Assembly (NCBI GenBank): GCA_037013495.1
Contig: CM072810.1
Coordinates: 22,513,343 to 22,577,342, forward strand
Length of the DNA stretch: 64,000 bases
Origin: Hippophae tibetana
Lineage: Eukaryota; Streptophyta; Magnoliopsida; Rosales; Elaeagnaceae
Direction: 5' to 3'
Positions 12,472 to 24,586 of this stretch are shown piece by piece (the first letter of the stretch is position 1; each line of letters starts with the position of its first letter). A program made the position numbers and the translations under genes. Under the pieces are notes generated by a model. It worked only from the letters and a program-made list of their open reading frames with translations. It had not been told where the DNA came from and did no database searches.

Positions 12472-15400
12472 TGTATATGGATTTAAACAAGGTAACTTTG
12501 GCTTGAAAATGGTAAGGTAGGCTAACAACAATTTTCTCAATCTACTTTGTTTTCAAAATAGGTCCATCCAAATTGTACGAGTAGTTGATAATGTTTGAAA
12601 ACCTCCATAGAATTTGTGCAAAACTTCATTCTCTTGTACGATATAGAGTTCAAAATTTCTGTTCTGCTGCATAGTTCTAGATTTAGTTTTTTGCTCGAAT
12701 GCCTATGTGAGTTCTCCAGAATGATTCATGTTGCTTGGAAGAAATAAAACAATAAATTCATTGAATTAATCATTTTAGAGTTCCGATTACCTTTTTTTAA
12801 AATCCTTAAAAAAAGCTTATTCTTTCTAAGAAATTTATTAAATCTTTGGGAAAGTAGAGCCATTTTCTCTAAATTGGTATTAAAGTCATCATTTCTAACA
12901 ATTGTGTCAAAAATATCTTCGGTGGGACCACAATCCTTGATGTCTATAAATCGAAGCTCTTTCCATCCGCGAAAGTGGATTGCTATCATTATGGGAAGAA
13001 ATGATGTAGTTCGAATAATTTCCCAACTTATTCATTTAACAATAAGTTCACAGGCCTTGTATATGGATTTACACAAGGTAACTTTCGCTTGAAAATGATA
13101 AGGTAGGTTATCAACAATTTTCTCAATCTACTTTGTTTTCCAAATAGGTCCATCCAAATTGTACGAGTGGTTGATAATGTTTGAAAAACCTGCATTGAAT
13201 TTGTGCAAAACGTCATCCTCTTGAATGATATAGAGTTCAAAATTTCTGTTCTGCTGCATAGTTCTAGATTTAGTTTTTTGCTCAAATGCCTATGTGAGTT
13301 CTCCAAAATGTTTCATGTTGCTTGGAAGAAATAAAACAATAAATTCATTGAATTAATCATTTTAGAGCTCCGATTACCTTTTTTAAAAATCCTTAAAAAA
13401 AGGGTTATTCTTTCTAAGAAATTTAGTAAATCTTTGGGCAAGTAGAGCTATTTCTCTAAATTGGTATTAAAGTCATCATTTCTAACAATTGTGTCAAAAA
13501 TATCTTCGGTGGGACCACAATCCTTGATGTCTATAAATCGAAGCTCTTTCCATCCGCGAAAGTGGATTGCTATCATCATGGCAAGAAATGATGTAGTTCG
13601 AATAATTTCCCAACTTATTCATTTAACAATAAGTTCACAGGCCTTGTATATGGATTTAAACAAGGTAACTTTGGCCTGAAAATGATAAGGTAGGCTAACA
13701 ACAATTTTCTCAATCTACTTTGTTTTCCAAATAGGTCCATCCAAATTGTACGAGTGGTTGATAATGTTTGAAAAACCTGCATAGAATTTGTGCAAAACTT
13801 CATTCTCTTGTACGATATAGAGTTCAAAATTTCTGTTCTGCTGCATAGTTCTAGATTTAGTTTTTTTCTCAAATGCCTATGTGAGTTCTCAAAAATGATT
13901 CATGTTGCTTGGATGAAATAAAACAATAAATTCATTGAATTAATCATTTTACAGCTCCGATTACCTTTTTTTAAATCCTTAAAAAATGGGTTATTCTTTG
14001 TAAGAAATTTACTAAATCTTCGGGCAAGTATAGCCATTTTCTCTAAATTGGTATTACATTCATCATTTCTAATAATTGTGTCAAAAATATATTCGGTGGG
14101 ACGATAATCCTTGATGCCTATAAATCGAAGCTCTTTCCATCCGCGAAAGTGGATTGCTATCATCTTGGTAACAAGTCATGTAGTTCGAATAATTTCCCAA
14201 CTTATTCATTTAACAATAAGGTCACATGCCTTTTATATGTATTTAAACAAGGTAACTTTGGCTTGAAAATGATAAGGTAGCCTAACAACAATTTTCTCAA
14301 TCTACTTTCTTTTCCAAATAGGTCCATCCAAATTGTACTAGTAGTTGATAATGTTTGAAAAACCTGCATAGAATTTGTGCAAAACTGCATCCTCTTGCAC
14401 GATATAGAGTTCAAAATTTATGTTCGGTTGCATAGTTCTAGATATAGTTTTTTGCTCAAATTCCTATATGAGTGGTCTCCAAAAAATTTCATGTTGCTTG
14501 GAAGAAATAAAACTATAAATTCATTGAATTAATCATTTTAGAGCTCCGATTAACTTTTTTTTAAAATCCTTAAAAAAATGGTTATTCTTTCTAAGAAATT
14601 TAGTAAATCTTTGGAAAAGTAGAGCCATTTTATCTAAATTGGTAACAAAGTCATCATTTCTAACAATTGTGTCAAAAATATCTTCCCTGGGACCACAATC
14701 CTTGATGTCTATAAATCGAAGCTCTTTCTATCCGCGAAAGTGGATTGCTATCATTTTGGCAAGAAATGATGTAGTTCGAATAATTTCCCAACTTATTCAT
14801 TTAACAATAAGTTCACAGGCCGTGTATATGGATTTAAACAAGGTAACTTTGGCTTCAAAATGATATGGTATGCTAACAAAAATTTTCTCAATCTACTTTG
14901 TTTTCCAAATAGGTCCATCCAAATTGTACGAGTAGTTGATAATGTTTGCAAACCTCCATCGAATTTGTGCAAAACTTCATTCTCTTGTACGATATAGAGT
15001 TCAAAATTTCTGTTCTGTTGCATAGTTCTAGATTTAATTTTTTTCTCAAATGCGTATATGAGTGGTCTCCAAAATGTTTCATGTTGCTTGGAAGAAATAA
15101 AAATATAAATTCATTGAATTAATCATTTTAGAGCTCCGATTACCTTTTTTTTTAAATCCTTAAAAAAGGGTTATTCTTTCTAAGAAATTTATTAAATCTT
15201 TGGGAAAGTAGAGCCATTTTCTCTAAATTGGTATTAAAGTCATCATTTCTAACAATTGTGTCAAAAATATCTTCGGTGGGACCACAATCCTTGATGTCTA
15301 TAAATTGAAGCTCTTTCCATCCGCGAAAGTGGATTGCTATCATTTTGGCAAGAAATGATGTAGTTCGAATAATTTCCCAACTTATTCATTTAACAATAAG

Positions 15401-16630
15401 TTCACAGGCCTTGTATATGGATTTAAACAAGGTAACTTTGGCTTCAAAATGATATGGTATGCTAACAAAAAATTTCTCAATCTACTTTGTTTTCCAAATA
15501 GGTCCATCCAAATTGTACGAGTAGTTGATAATGTTTGAAAAACCTCCATAGAATTTGTGCAAAACTTCATTCTCTTGTAGGATATAGATTTCAAAATTTC
15601 TGTTCTGCTGCATAGTTCTAGATTTAGTTTTTTGCTGAAATGAGTATATGAGTGGTCTCCAAAATGTTTCATGTTGCTTGGAAGAAATAAAAATAAAAAT
15701 TCATTGAATTAATCATTTTAGAGCTCCGATTACCTTTTTTTAAAATCCTTAAAAATGGGTTATTCTTTCTAAGAAGTTTATTAAATCTTTGGGAAAGTAG
15801 AGCCATTTTCTCTAAATTGGTATTAAAGTCATCATTTCTAACAATTGTGTCAAAATATCTTCGGTGGGACCACAATCCTTGATGTCTATAAATCGAAGCT
15901 CTTTCCATCCGCGAAAGTGGATTGCTATCATAATGGCAAGAAATGATGTAGTTCGAATAATTTCCCAACTTATTCATTTAACAATAAGGTCACATGCCTT
16001 TTATATGTATTTAAGCAAGGTAACTTTGGCTTGAAAATGATAAGGTAGCCTAACAACAATTTTCTCAATCTACTTTCTTTTCCAAATAGGTCCATCCAAA
16101 TTGTACTAGTAGTTGATAATGTTTGAAAAACCTGCATAGAATTTGTGCAAAACTGCATCCTCTTGCACGATATAGAGTTCAAAATTTATGTTCGGTTGCA
16201 TAGTTCTAGATATAGTTTTTTGCTCAAATTCCTATATGAGTGGTCTCCAAAAAATTTCATGTTGCTTGGAAGAAATAAAACTATAAATTCATTGAATTAA
16301 TCATTTTAGTGCTCCGATTAACTTTTTTTTAAAATCCTTAAAAAAATGGTTATTCTTTCTAAGAAATTTAGTAAATCTTTGGAAAAGTAGAGCCATTTTA
16401 TCTAAATTGGTAACAAAGTCATCATTTCTAACAATTGTGTCAAAAATATCTTCCCTGGGACCACAATCCTTGATGTCTATAAATCGAAGCTCTTTCCATC
16501 CGCGAAAGTGGATTGCAATCATCTTGGCAAGAAGTGATGTAGTTCGAATAGTTTCACAACTTATACATCTAAAAATAAGTTCACAGGCCTTGTATATGGA
16601 TTTAAACAAGGTAACTTTGGCTTGAAAATG
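12472..16630. repeat. Block B, copy 3, enlarged to seven units (about 4119 bp)
   Basis: Anchors 12874, 13461, 14048 and 14639 follow copy 2 at offset 3531. From about 15133 the match stops (AGAGCTCCG here, AGAGATCCG in copy 2). Two units anchored at 15228 and 15817 instead match 4050 and 4639 of block A at offset 11178. From about 15980 to 16630 the copy resumes the copy-2 pattern at offset 4119, one unit later than expected, including the d unit at 16407. The third copy has therefore gained one unit and had a neighbour replaced. T at 14059 (G at 10528 in copy 2) is a private change. Confidence 0.88.
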
Positions 16631-19600
16631 GTAAGGTAGGTTATCAACAATTTTCTCAATCTACTTTGTTTTCCAAATAGGTCCATCCAAATTATACGAG
16701 TAGTTGATAATGTTTGAAAAACCTGCATAGAATTTGTGCAAAACTTCATCCTCTTGCACTATATAGAGTTCAAAATTTCTGTTCTATTGCATAGTTCTAG
16801 ATTTAGTTTTTTGCTCAAATGCCTATATGAGTGGTCTCATAAATGTTTCATAATGCTTGGAAGAAATAAAGCTATAAATTCATTGAATTAATCATTTTAG
16901 AGCTCCGATTAACTTTTTTTAAAATCCTTAAAAAAAGGGTTATTCTTTCTAAGAAATTTAGTAAATATTTGGGAAAGTAGAGCCATTTTCTCTAAATTGG
17001 TATTAAAGTCATCATTTCTAACAATTGTGTCAAAAATATCTTCGGTGGGACCACAATCCTTGATGTCTATAAATCGAAGCTCTTTCCATCCGCGAAAGTG
17101 GATTTCTATCATCATGGCAAGAAATGATGTAGTTCGAATAATTTCCCAACTTATTCATTTAACAATAAGTTCACAGGCCTTGTATATGGATTTAAACAAG
17201 ATAAATTTGGCTTGAAAATGATAAGGTAGGCTAACAACAATTTTCTCAATCTACTTTGTTTTCCAAATAGGTCCATCCAAATTGTACGAGTAGTTGATAA
17301 TGTTTGAAAAACCTGCATAGAATTTGTGCAAAACTTCATTCTCTTGTACGATATAGAGTTCAAAATTTCTGTTATGCTGCATAGTTCTAGATTTAGTTTT
17401 TTGCTCAAATGCCTATGTGAGTTCTCCAAAATGATTCATGTTGCTTGGAAAAAATAAAACAATAAATTCATTGAATTAATCATTTTACAGCTCCGATTAC
17501 CTTTTTTTAAAATCCTTAAAAAAAAGGTTATTCTTTCTAAGAAATTAATTAAATCTTTGGGCAAGTAGAGACATTTTCTCTAAATTGGTATTCAAGTCAT
17601 CATTTCTAACAATTGTGTCAAATCTATCTTCCCTGGGACCACAATCCTTGATGTCTATAAATCGAAGCTCTTTCCATCCGCGAAATTGGTTTGCTATCAT
17701 CTTGGCAAGAAGTCATGTAGTTCGAATAGTTTCCCAACTTATACATGTAACAATAAGTTCACAGTCCTTGTATATGGATTTAAACAAGGTAACTTTGGCT
17801 TGAAAATGGTAAGGTAGGCTAACAACAATTTTCTCAATCTACTTTGTTTTCCAAATAGGTCTATCCGAATTATACAAGTAGTTGATAATGTTTGAAAAAC
17901 CTGCATAGAATTTGTGCAAAACTTCATCCTCTTGCACGATATAGAGTTCAAAATTTCTGTTCTGTTGCATAGTTCTAGATTTAATTTTTTTCACAAATGC
18001 CTATATGAGTGGTCTCAGAAATGTTTCATATTGCTTGGAAGAAATAAAAATATAAATTCATTGAATTAATCATTTTAGAGTTCCGATTACCTTTTTTTAA
18101 AATCCTTAAAAAAAGCTTATTCTTTCTAAGAAATTTATTAAATCTTTGGGAAAGTAGAGCCATTTTCTCTAAATTGGTATTAAAGTCATCATTTCTAACA
18201 ATTGTGTCAAAAATATCTTCGGTGGGACCACAATCCTTGATGTCTATAAATCGAAGCTCTTTCCATCCGCGAAAGTGGATTGCTATCATTATGGGAAGAA
18301 ATGATGTAGTTCGAATAATTTCCCAACTTATTCATTTAACAATAAGTTCACAGGCCTTGTATATGGATTTACACAAGGTAACTTTGGCTTGAAAATGATA
18401 AGGTAGGCTATCAACAATTTTCTCAATCTACTTTGTTTTCCAAATAGGTCCATCCAAATTGTACGAGTAGTTGATAATGTTTGAAAAACCTGCATTGAAT
18501 TTGTGCAAAACGTCATCCTCTTGTATGATATAGAGTTCAAAATTTCTGTTCTGCTGCATAGTTCTAGATTTAGTTTTTTGCTCAAATGCCTATGTGAGTT
18601 CTCCAAAATGTTTCATGTTGCTTGGAAGAAATAAAACAATAAATTCATTGAATTAATCATTTTAGAGCTCCGATTACCTTTTTTAAAAATCCTTAAAAAA
18701 AGGGTTATTCTTTCTAAGAAATTTAGTAAATCTTTGGGCAAGTAGAGCTATTTTCTCTAAATTAGTATTCAAGTCATCATTTCTAACAATTGTGTCAAAA
18801 ATATCTTCGGTGGACCACAATCCTTGATGTCTATAAATCGAAGCTCTTTCCATCCGCGAAAGTGGATTGCTATCATCATGGCAAGAAATGATGTAGTTCG
18901 AATAATTTCCTAACTTATTCATTTAACAATAAGTTCACACGCCTTGTATATGGATTTAAACAAGGTAACTTTGGCTTGAAAATGATAAGGTAGGCTAACA
19001 ACAATTTTCTCAATCTACTTTGTTTTCCAAATAGGTCCATCCAAATTATACAAGTAGTTGATAATGTTTCAAAAACCAGCATAGAATTTGTGCAAAACTT
19101 CATCCTCTTGCACGATATAGAGTTCAAAATTTCTGTTCTGTTGCATAGTTCTAGATTTAATTTTTTTCACAAATGCCTATATGAGTGGTCTCAGAAATGT
19201 TTCATATTGCTTGGAAGAAATAAAAATATAAATTCATTGAATTAATCATTTTAGAGTTCCGATTACCTTTTTTTAAAATCCTTAAAAAAAGCTTATTCTT
19301 TCTAAGAAATTTATTAAATCTTTGGGAAAGTAGAGCCATTTTCTCTAAATTGGTATTAAAGTCATCATTTCTAACAATTGTGTCAAAAATATCTTCGGTG
19401 GGACCACAATCCTTGATGTCTATAAATCGAAGCTCTTTCCATCCGCGAAAGTGGATTGCTATCATTATGGGAAGAAATGATGTAGTTCGAATAATTTCCC
19501 AACTTATTCATTTAACAATAAGGTCACATGCCTTTTATATGTATTTAAACAAGGTAACTTTGGCTTGAAAATGATAAGGTAGCCTAACAACAATTTTCTC

Positions 19601-22560
19601 AATCTACTTTCTTTTCCAAATAGGTCCATCCAAATTGTACGAGTAGTTGATAATGTTTGAAAACCTACATCGAATTTGTGCAAAACTTCATTCTCTTGTA
19701 CGATATAGAGTTCAAAATTTCTGTTCTGTTGCATAGTTCTAGATTTAGTTTTTTTCTCAAATGCGTATATGAGTGGTCTCCAAAATGTTTCATGTTGCTT
19801 GGAAGAAATAAAAATATAAATTCATTGAATTAATCATTTTAGAGCTCCGATTACCTTTTTTTTAAATCCTTAAAAAAGGGTTATTCTTTCTAAGAAGTTT
19901 ATTAAATCTTTGCAAAAGTAGAGCCATTTTCTCTAAAGTGGTATTAAAGTCATCATTTCTAACAATTGTGTCAAAAATATCTTCGGTGGGACCACAATCC
20001 TTGATGTCTATAAATCGAAGCTCTTTTCATCCGCGAAAGTGGATTGCTATCATAATGGCAAGAAATGATGTAGTTCGAATAATTTCCCAACTTATTCATT
20101 TAACAATAAGTTCAGAGGCCTTGTATATGGATTTAAACAAGGTAACTTTGGCTTCAAAATGATATGGTATGCTAACAAAAATTTTCTCAATCTACTTTGT
20201 TTTCAAAATAGGTCCATCCAAATTGTACGAGTAGTTGATAATGTTTGAAAACCTCCATAGAATTTGTGCAAAACTTCATTCTCTTGTACGATATAGAGTT
20301 CAAAATTTCTGTTCTGCTGCATAGTTCTAGATTTAGTTTTTTGCTCGAATGCCTATGTGAGTTCTCCAGAATGATTCATGTTGCTTGGAAGAAATAAAAC
20401 AATAAATTCATTGAATTCATCATTTTAGAGCTCCGATTACCTTTTTTTAAAATCCTTAAAAAAAGGGTTATTCTTTCTAAGAAATTTAGTAAATCTTTAG
20501 GCAAGTAGAGCTATTTTCTCTAAATTGGTATTCAAGTCATCATTTCTAACAATTGTGTCAAATCTATTTTCGGTGGGACCACAATCCTTGATGTCTATAA
20601 ATCGAAGCTCTTTCCTTCCGTGAAAGTGGTTTGCTATCATCTTGGCAAGAAGTCATGTAGTTCGAATAGTTTCCCAACTTATACATGTAACAATAAGTTC
20701 ACAGTCCTTGTATATGGATTTAAACAAGGTAACTTTGGCTTGAAAATGGTAAGGTAGGCTAACAACAATTTTCTCAATCTACTTTGTTTTCCAAATAGGT
20801 CCATCCAAATTATACAAGTAGTTGATAATGTTTGAAAAACCTGCATAGAATTTGTGCAAAACTTCATCCTCTTGCACGATATAGAGTTCAAAATTTCTGT
20901 TCTGTTGCATAGTTCTAGATTTAATTTTTTTCTCAAATGCCTATATGAGTGGTCTCAAAAATGTTTCATATTGCTTGGAAGAAATAAAAATATAAATTCA
21001 CTGAATTAATCATTTTAGAGTTCCGATTACCTTTTTTTAAAATCCTTAAAAAAAGCTTATTCTTTCTAAGAAATTTATTAAATCTTTGGGAAAGTAGAGC
21101 CATTTTCTCTAAATTGGTATTAAAGTCATCATTTCTAACAATTGTGTCAAAAATATCTTCGGTGGGACCACAATCCTTGATGTCTATAAATCGAAGCTCT
21201 TTCCATCCGCGAAAGTGGATTGCTATCATTATGGGAAGAAATGATGTAGTTCGAATAATTTCCCAACTTATTCATTTAACAATAAGTTCACAGGCCTTGT
21301 ATATGGATTTACACAAGGTAACTTTGGCTTGAAAATGATAAGGTAGGCTATCAACAATTTTCTCAATCTACTTTGTTTTCCAAATAGGTCCATCCAAATT
21401 GTACGAATAGTTGATAATGTTTGAAAAACCTGCATTGAATTTGTGCAAAACGTCATCCTCTTGTATGATATAGAGTTCAAAATTTCTGTTCTGCTGCATA
21501 GTTCTAGATTTAGTTTTTTGCTCAAATGCCTATGTGAGTTCTCCAAAATGTTTCATGTTGCTTGGAAGAAATAAAACAATAAATTCATTGAATTAATCAT
21601 TTTAGAGCTCCGATTACCTTTTTTAAAAATCCTTAAAAAAAGGGTTATTCTTTCTAAGAAATTTAGTAAATCTTTGGGCAAGTAGAGCTATTTTCTCTAA
21701 ATTAGTATTCAAGTCATCATTTCTAACAATTGTGTCAAAAATATCTTCGGTGGGACCACAATCCTTGATGTCTATAAATCGAAGCTCTTTCCATCCGCGA
21801 AAGTGGATTGCTATCATCATGGCAAGAAATGATGTAGTTCGAATAATTTCCCAACTTATTCATTTAACAATAAGTTCACACGCCTTGTATATGGATTTAA
21901 ACAAGGTAACTTTGGCTTGAAAATGATAAGGTAGGCTACCAACATTTTTCTCAATCTACTTTGTTTTCCAAATAGGTCCATCCAAATTGTACGAGTAGTT
22001 GATAATGTTTGAAAAACCTACATAGAATTTGTGCAAAACTTCATTCTCTTGTACGATATAGAGTTCAAAATTTCTGTTCTGCTGCATAGTTCTAGATTTA
22101 GTTTTTTTCTCAAATGCCTATGTGAGTTCTCCAAAATGATTCATGTTGCTTGGAAGAAATAAAACAATAAATTCATTGAATTAATCATTTTACAGCTCCG
22201 ATTACCTTTTTTTAAATCCTTAAAAAATGGGTTATTCTTTGTAAGAAATTTACTAAATCTTCGGGCAAGTATAGCCATTTTCTCTAAATTGGTATTACAG
22301 TCATCATTTCTAATAATTGTGTCAAAAATATATTCGGTGGGACGATAATCCTTGATGCCTATAAATCGAAGCTCTTTCCATCCGCGAAAGTGGATTGCTA
22401 TCATCTTGGTAACAAGTCATGTAGTTCGAATAATTTCCCAACTTATTCATTTAACAATAAGGTCACATGCCTTTTATATGTATTTAAACAAGGTAACTTT
22501 GGCTTGAAAATGATAAGGTAGCCTAACAACAATTTTCTCAATCTACTTTCTTTTCCAAAT
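16631..22560. repeat. Block C: mosaic units between the 6-mer and 3-mer HORs
   Basis: Anchors are 16997, 17585 (c), 18174 (a), 18762 (b), 19350 (a core with g tail), 19938, 20525 (c-like), 21114 (a), 21702 (b) and 22289 (g). Bases 20008-21875 repeat 1-1868. The a-b pair at 18174 and 18762 also matches 1107 and 1695 at offset 17067. The unit at 18762 lacks one G in GGTGGACCAC near 18812. The 19350 unit joins an a core to the g tail (GGTCACATGCCTTTTATATG). There is no fixed higher-order period in this block. No gene is seen. Confidence 0.85.
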
Positions 22561-24055
22561 AGGTCCATCCAAATTGTACGAGTAGTTGATAATGTTTGAA
22601 AAACCTGCATAGAATTTGTGCAAAACTTCATTCTCTTGTACGATATAGAGTTCAAAATTTCTGTTATGCTGCATAGTTCTAGATTTAGTTTTTTGCTCAA
22701 ATGCCTATGTGAGTTCTCCAAAATGATTCATGTCGCTTGGAAGAAATAAAACAATAAATTCATTGAATTAATCATTTTACAGCTCCGATTACCTTTTTTT
22801 AAAATCCTTAAAAAAAGGGTTATTCTTTCTAAGAAATTAATTAAATCTTTGGGCAAGTAGAGACATTTTCTCTAAATTGGTATTCAAGTCATCATTTCTA
22901 ACAATTGTGTCAAATCTATCTTCGGTGGGACCACAATCCTTGATGTCTATAAATCGAAGCTATTTCCATCCGCGAAATTGGTTTGCTATCATCTTGGCAA
23001 GAAGTCATGTAGTTCGAATAGTTTCCCAACTTATACATGTAACAATAAGTTCACAGTCCTTGTATATGGATTTAAACAAGGTAACTTTGGCTTGAAAATG
23101 GTAAGGTAGGCTAACAACAATTTTCTCAATCTACTTTGTTTTCCAAATAGGTCCATCCAAATTATACAAGTAGTTGATAATGTTTGAAAAACCTGCATAG
23201 AATTTGTGCAAAACTTCATCCTCTTGCACGATATAGAGTTCAAAATTTCTGTTCTGTTGCATAGTTCTAGATTTAATTTTTTTCACAAATGCCTATATGA
23301 GTGGTCTCAGAAATGTTTCATATTGCTTGGAAGAAATAAAAATATAAATTCATTGAATTAATCATTTTAGAGTTCCGATTACCTTTTTTTAAAATCCTTA
23401 AAAAAAGCTTATTCTTTCAAAGAAATTTATTAAATCTTTGGGCAAGTAGAGACATTTTCTCTAAATTGGTATTCAAGTCATCATTTCTAACAATTGTGTC
23501 AAATCTATCTTCGGTGGGACCACAATCCTTGATGTCTATAAATCGAAGCTATTTCCATCCGCGAAATTGGTTTGCTATCATCTTGGCAAGAAGTCATGTA
23601 GTTCGAATAGTTTCCCAACTTATACATGTAACAATAAGTTCACAGTCCTTGTATATGGATTTAAACAAGGTAACTTTGGCTTGAAAATGGTAAGGTAGGC
23701 TAACAACAATTTTCTCAATCTACTTTGTTTTTTAAATAGGTCCATCCAAATTATACAAGTAGTTGATAATGTTTGAAAAACCTGCATAGAATTTGTGCAA
23801 AACTTCATCCTCTTGCACGATATAGAGTTCAAAATTTCTGTTCTGCTGCATAGTTCTAGATTTAGTTTTTTTCTCAAATGCGTATATGAGTGGTCTCCAA
23901 AATGTTTCATGTTGCTTGGAAGAAATAAAACAATAAATTCATTGAATTAATCATTTTACAGCTCCGATTACCTTTTTTTAAAATCCTTAAAAAAAGGGTT
24001 ATTCTTTCTAAGAAATTTAGTAAATCATTGGGAAAGTGGAGCCATTTTCTCTAAA

Positions 24056-24177
24056 TTGGTATTAAAGTCATCATTTCTAACAATTGTGTCAAAAATATCT
24101 TCGGTGGGACCACAATCCTTGATGTCTATAAATCGAAGCTCTTTCCATCCGCGAAAGTGGATTTCTATCATCATGGT
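24056..24177. repeat. Conserved, GC-richer core of the unit (exemplar)
   Basis: The first ~120 bp after the anchor change least between unit types. They contain the words CATTTCTAACAATTGTGTCA, GGTGGGACCACAATCCTTGA and TCCATCCGCGAAAGTGG in most units. Counted in the equivalent stretch 1141-1260, G+C is 47/120 (39%), against about 24% in the AT-rich segment counted over 1561-1680. Differences here define the types: GGACGATAATCC (type g), CTGGGACCACAATCC with GGTAACAAAG (type d), TCTATCAATCG (type e) and CGAAATTGG (type c). A conserved block in an otherwise drifting satellite is often a protein-binding or nucleosome-placing segment; that is inference. I see no known binding motif that fits well. 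Confidence 0.7.
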
Positions 24178-24524
24178 AAGAAATGATGTAGTTCGAATAA
24201 TTTCCCAACTTAATCATTTAACAATAAGTTCACAGGCCTTGTATATGGATTTAAACAAGATAACTTTGGCTTGAAAATCATAAGGTAGGCTAACAACAAT
24301 TTTCTCAATCTACTTTGTTTTACCAAATAGGTCCATCCAAATTGTACGAGTAGTTGATAATGTTTGAAAAACCTGCATAGAATTTGTGCAAAACTTCATT
24401 CTCTTGTACGATATAGAGTTCAAAATTTCTGTTATGCTGCATAGTTCTAGATTTAGTTTTTTGCTCAAATGCCTATGTGAGTTCTCCAAAATGATTCATG
24501 TTGCTTGGAAGAAATAAAACAATA

Positions 24525-24537
24525 AATTCATTGAATT
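24525..24537. other. 13-bp palindrome AATTCA-T-TGAATT in the AT-rich segment (exemplar)
   Basis: The two 6-bp arms are perfect inverted copies around a single T. The motif appears in essentially every unit about 23 bp before the hairpin, for example 23936-23948. Occasional units break it, such as ATTCACTGAATT near 20999 and ATTCGTTGAATT near 56657 and 62550. Its conservation across types is visible. Any role as a dimeric protein site is inference, and short palindromes arise easily in AT-rich DNA. Confidence 0.75.
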
Positions 24538-24559
24538 AATCATTTTACAGCTCCGATTA

Positions 24560-24586
24560 CCTTTTTTTAAAATCCTTAAAAAAAGG
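24560..24586. other. Perfect 11-bp-stem hairpin in the AT-rich segment (exemplar)
   Basis: The left arm CCTTTTTTTAA and right arm TTAAAAAAAGG pair over all 11 bases around the 5-base loop AATCC. An identical copy lies at 23971-23997. Every complete unit has a version of this dyad. Some are weakened by a changed outer pair (AAGC in the units just before 1107, 5812 and 9343; AACTTT with AAATGG in d units). Others differ by one T or A in the runs. Dyad symmetry able to extrude cruciforms has been noted in several centromeric satellites; applying that here is inference. As RNA it would also fold, but there is no sign of a dedicated transcript. Confidence 0.8.

Noticed and set aside
24191-24200. 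RNA polymerase III B box or tRNA-derived element (GTTCGAATA)
   Set aside because: It fits 8 of 9 positions of GWTCRANNC but the final C is A. No A box at the proper distance and no tRNA fold were found.
24191-24207. CENP-B box-like site (GTTCGAATAATTTCCCA)
   Set aside because: It matches TTCG and the central A of the mammalian consensus but has TCCC where CGGG is needed, so only 5 of 9 fixed positions fit.
24560-24586. Bacterial rho-independent terminator
   Set aside because: The stem is almost all A/T with only two GC pairs and the context is a eukaryote-type satellite, so a terminator reading is not justified.
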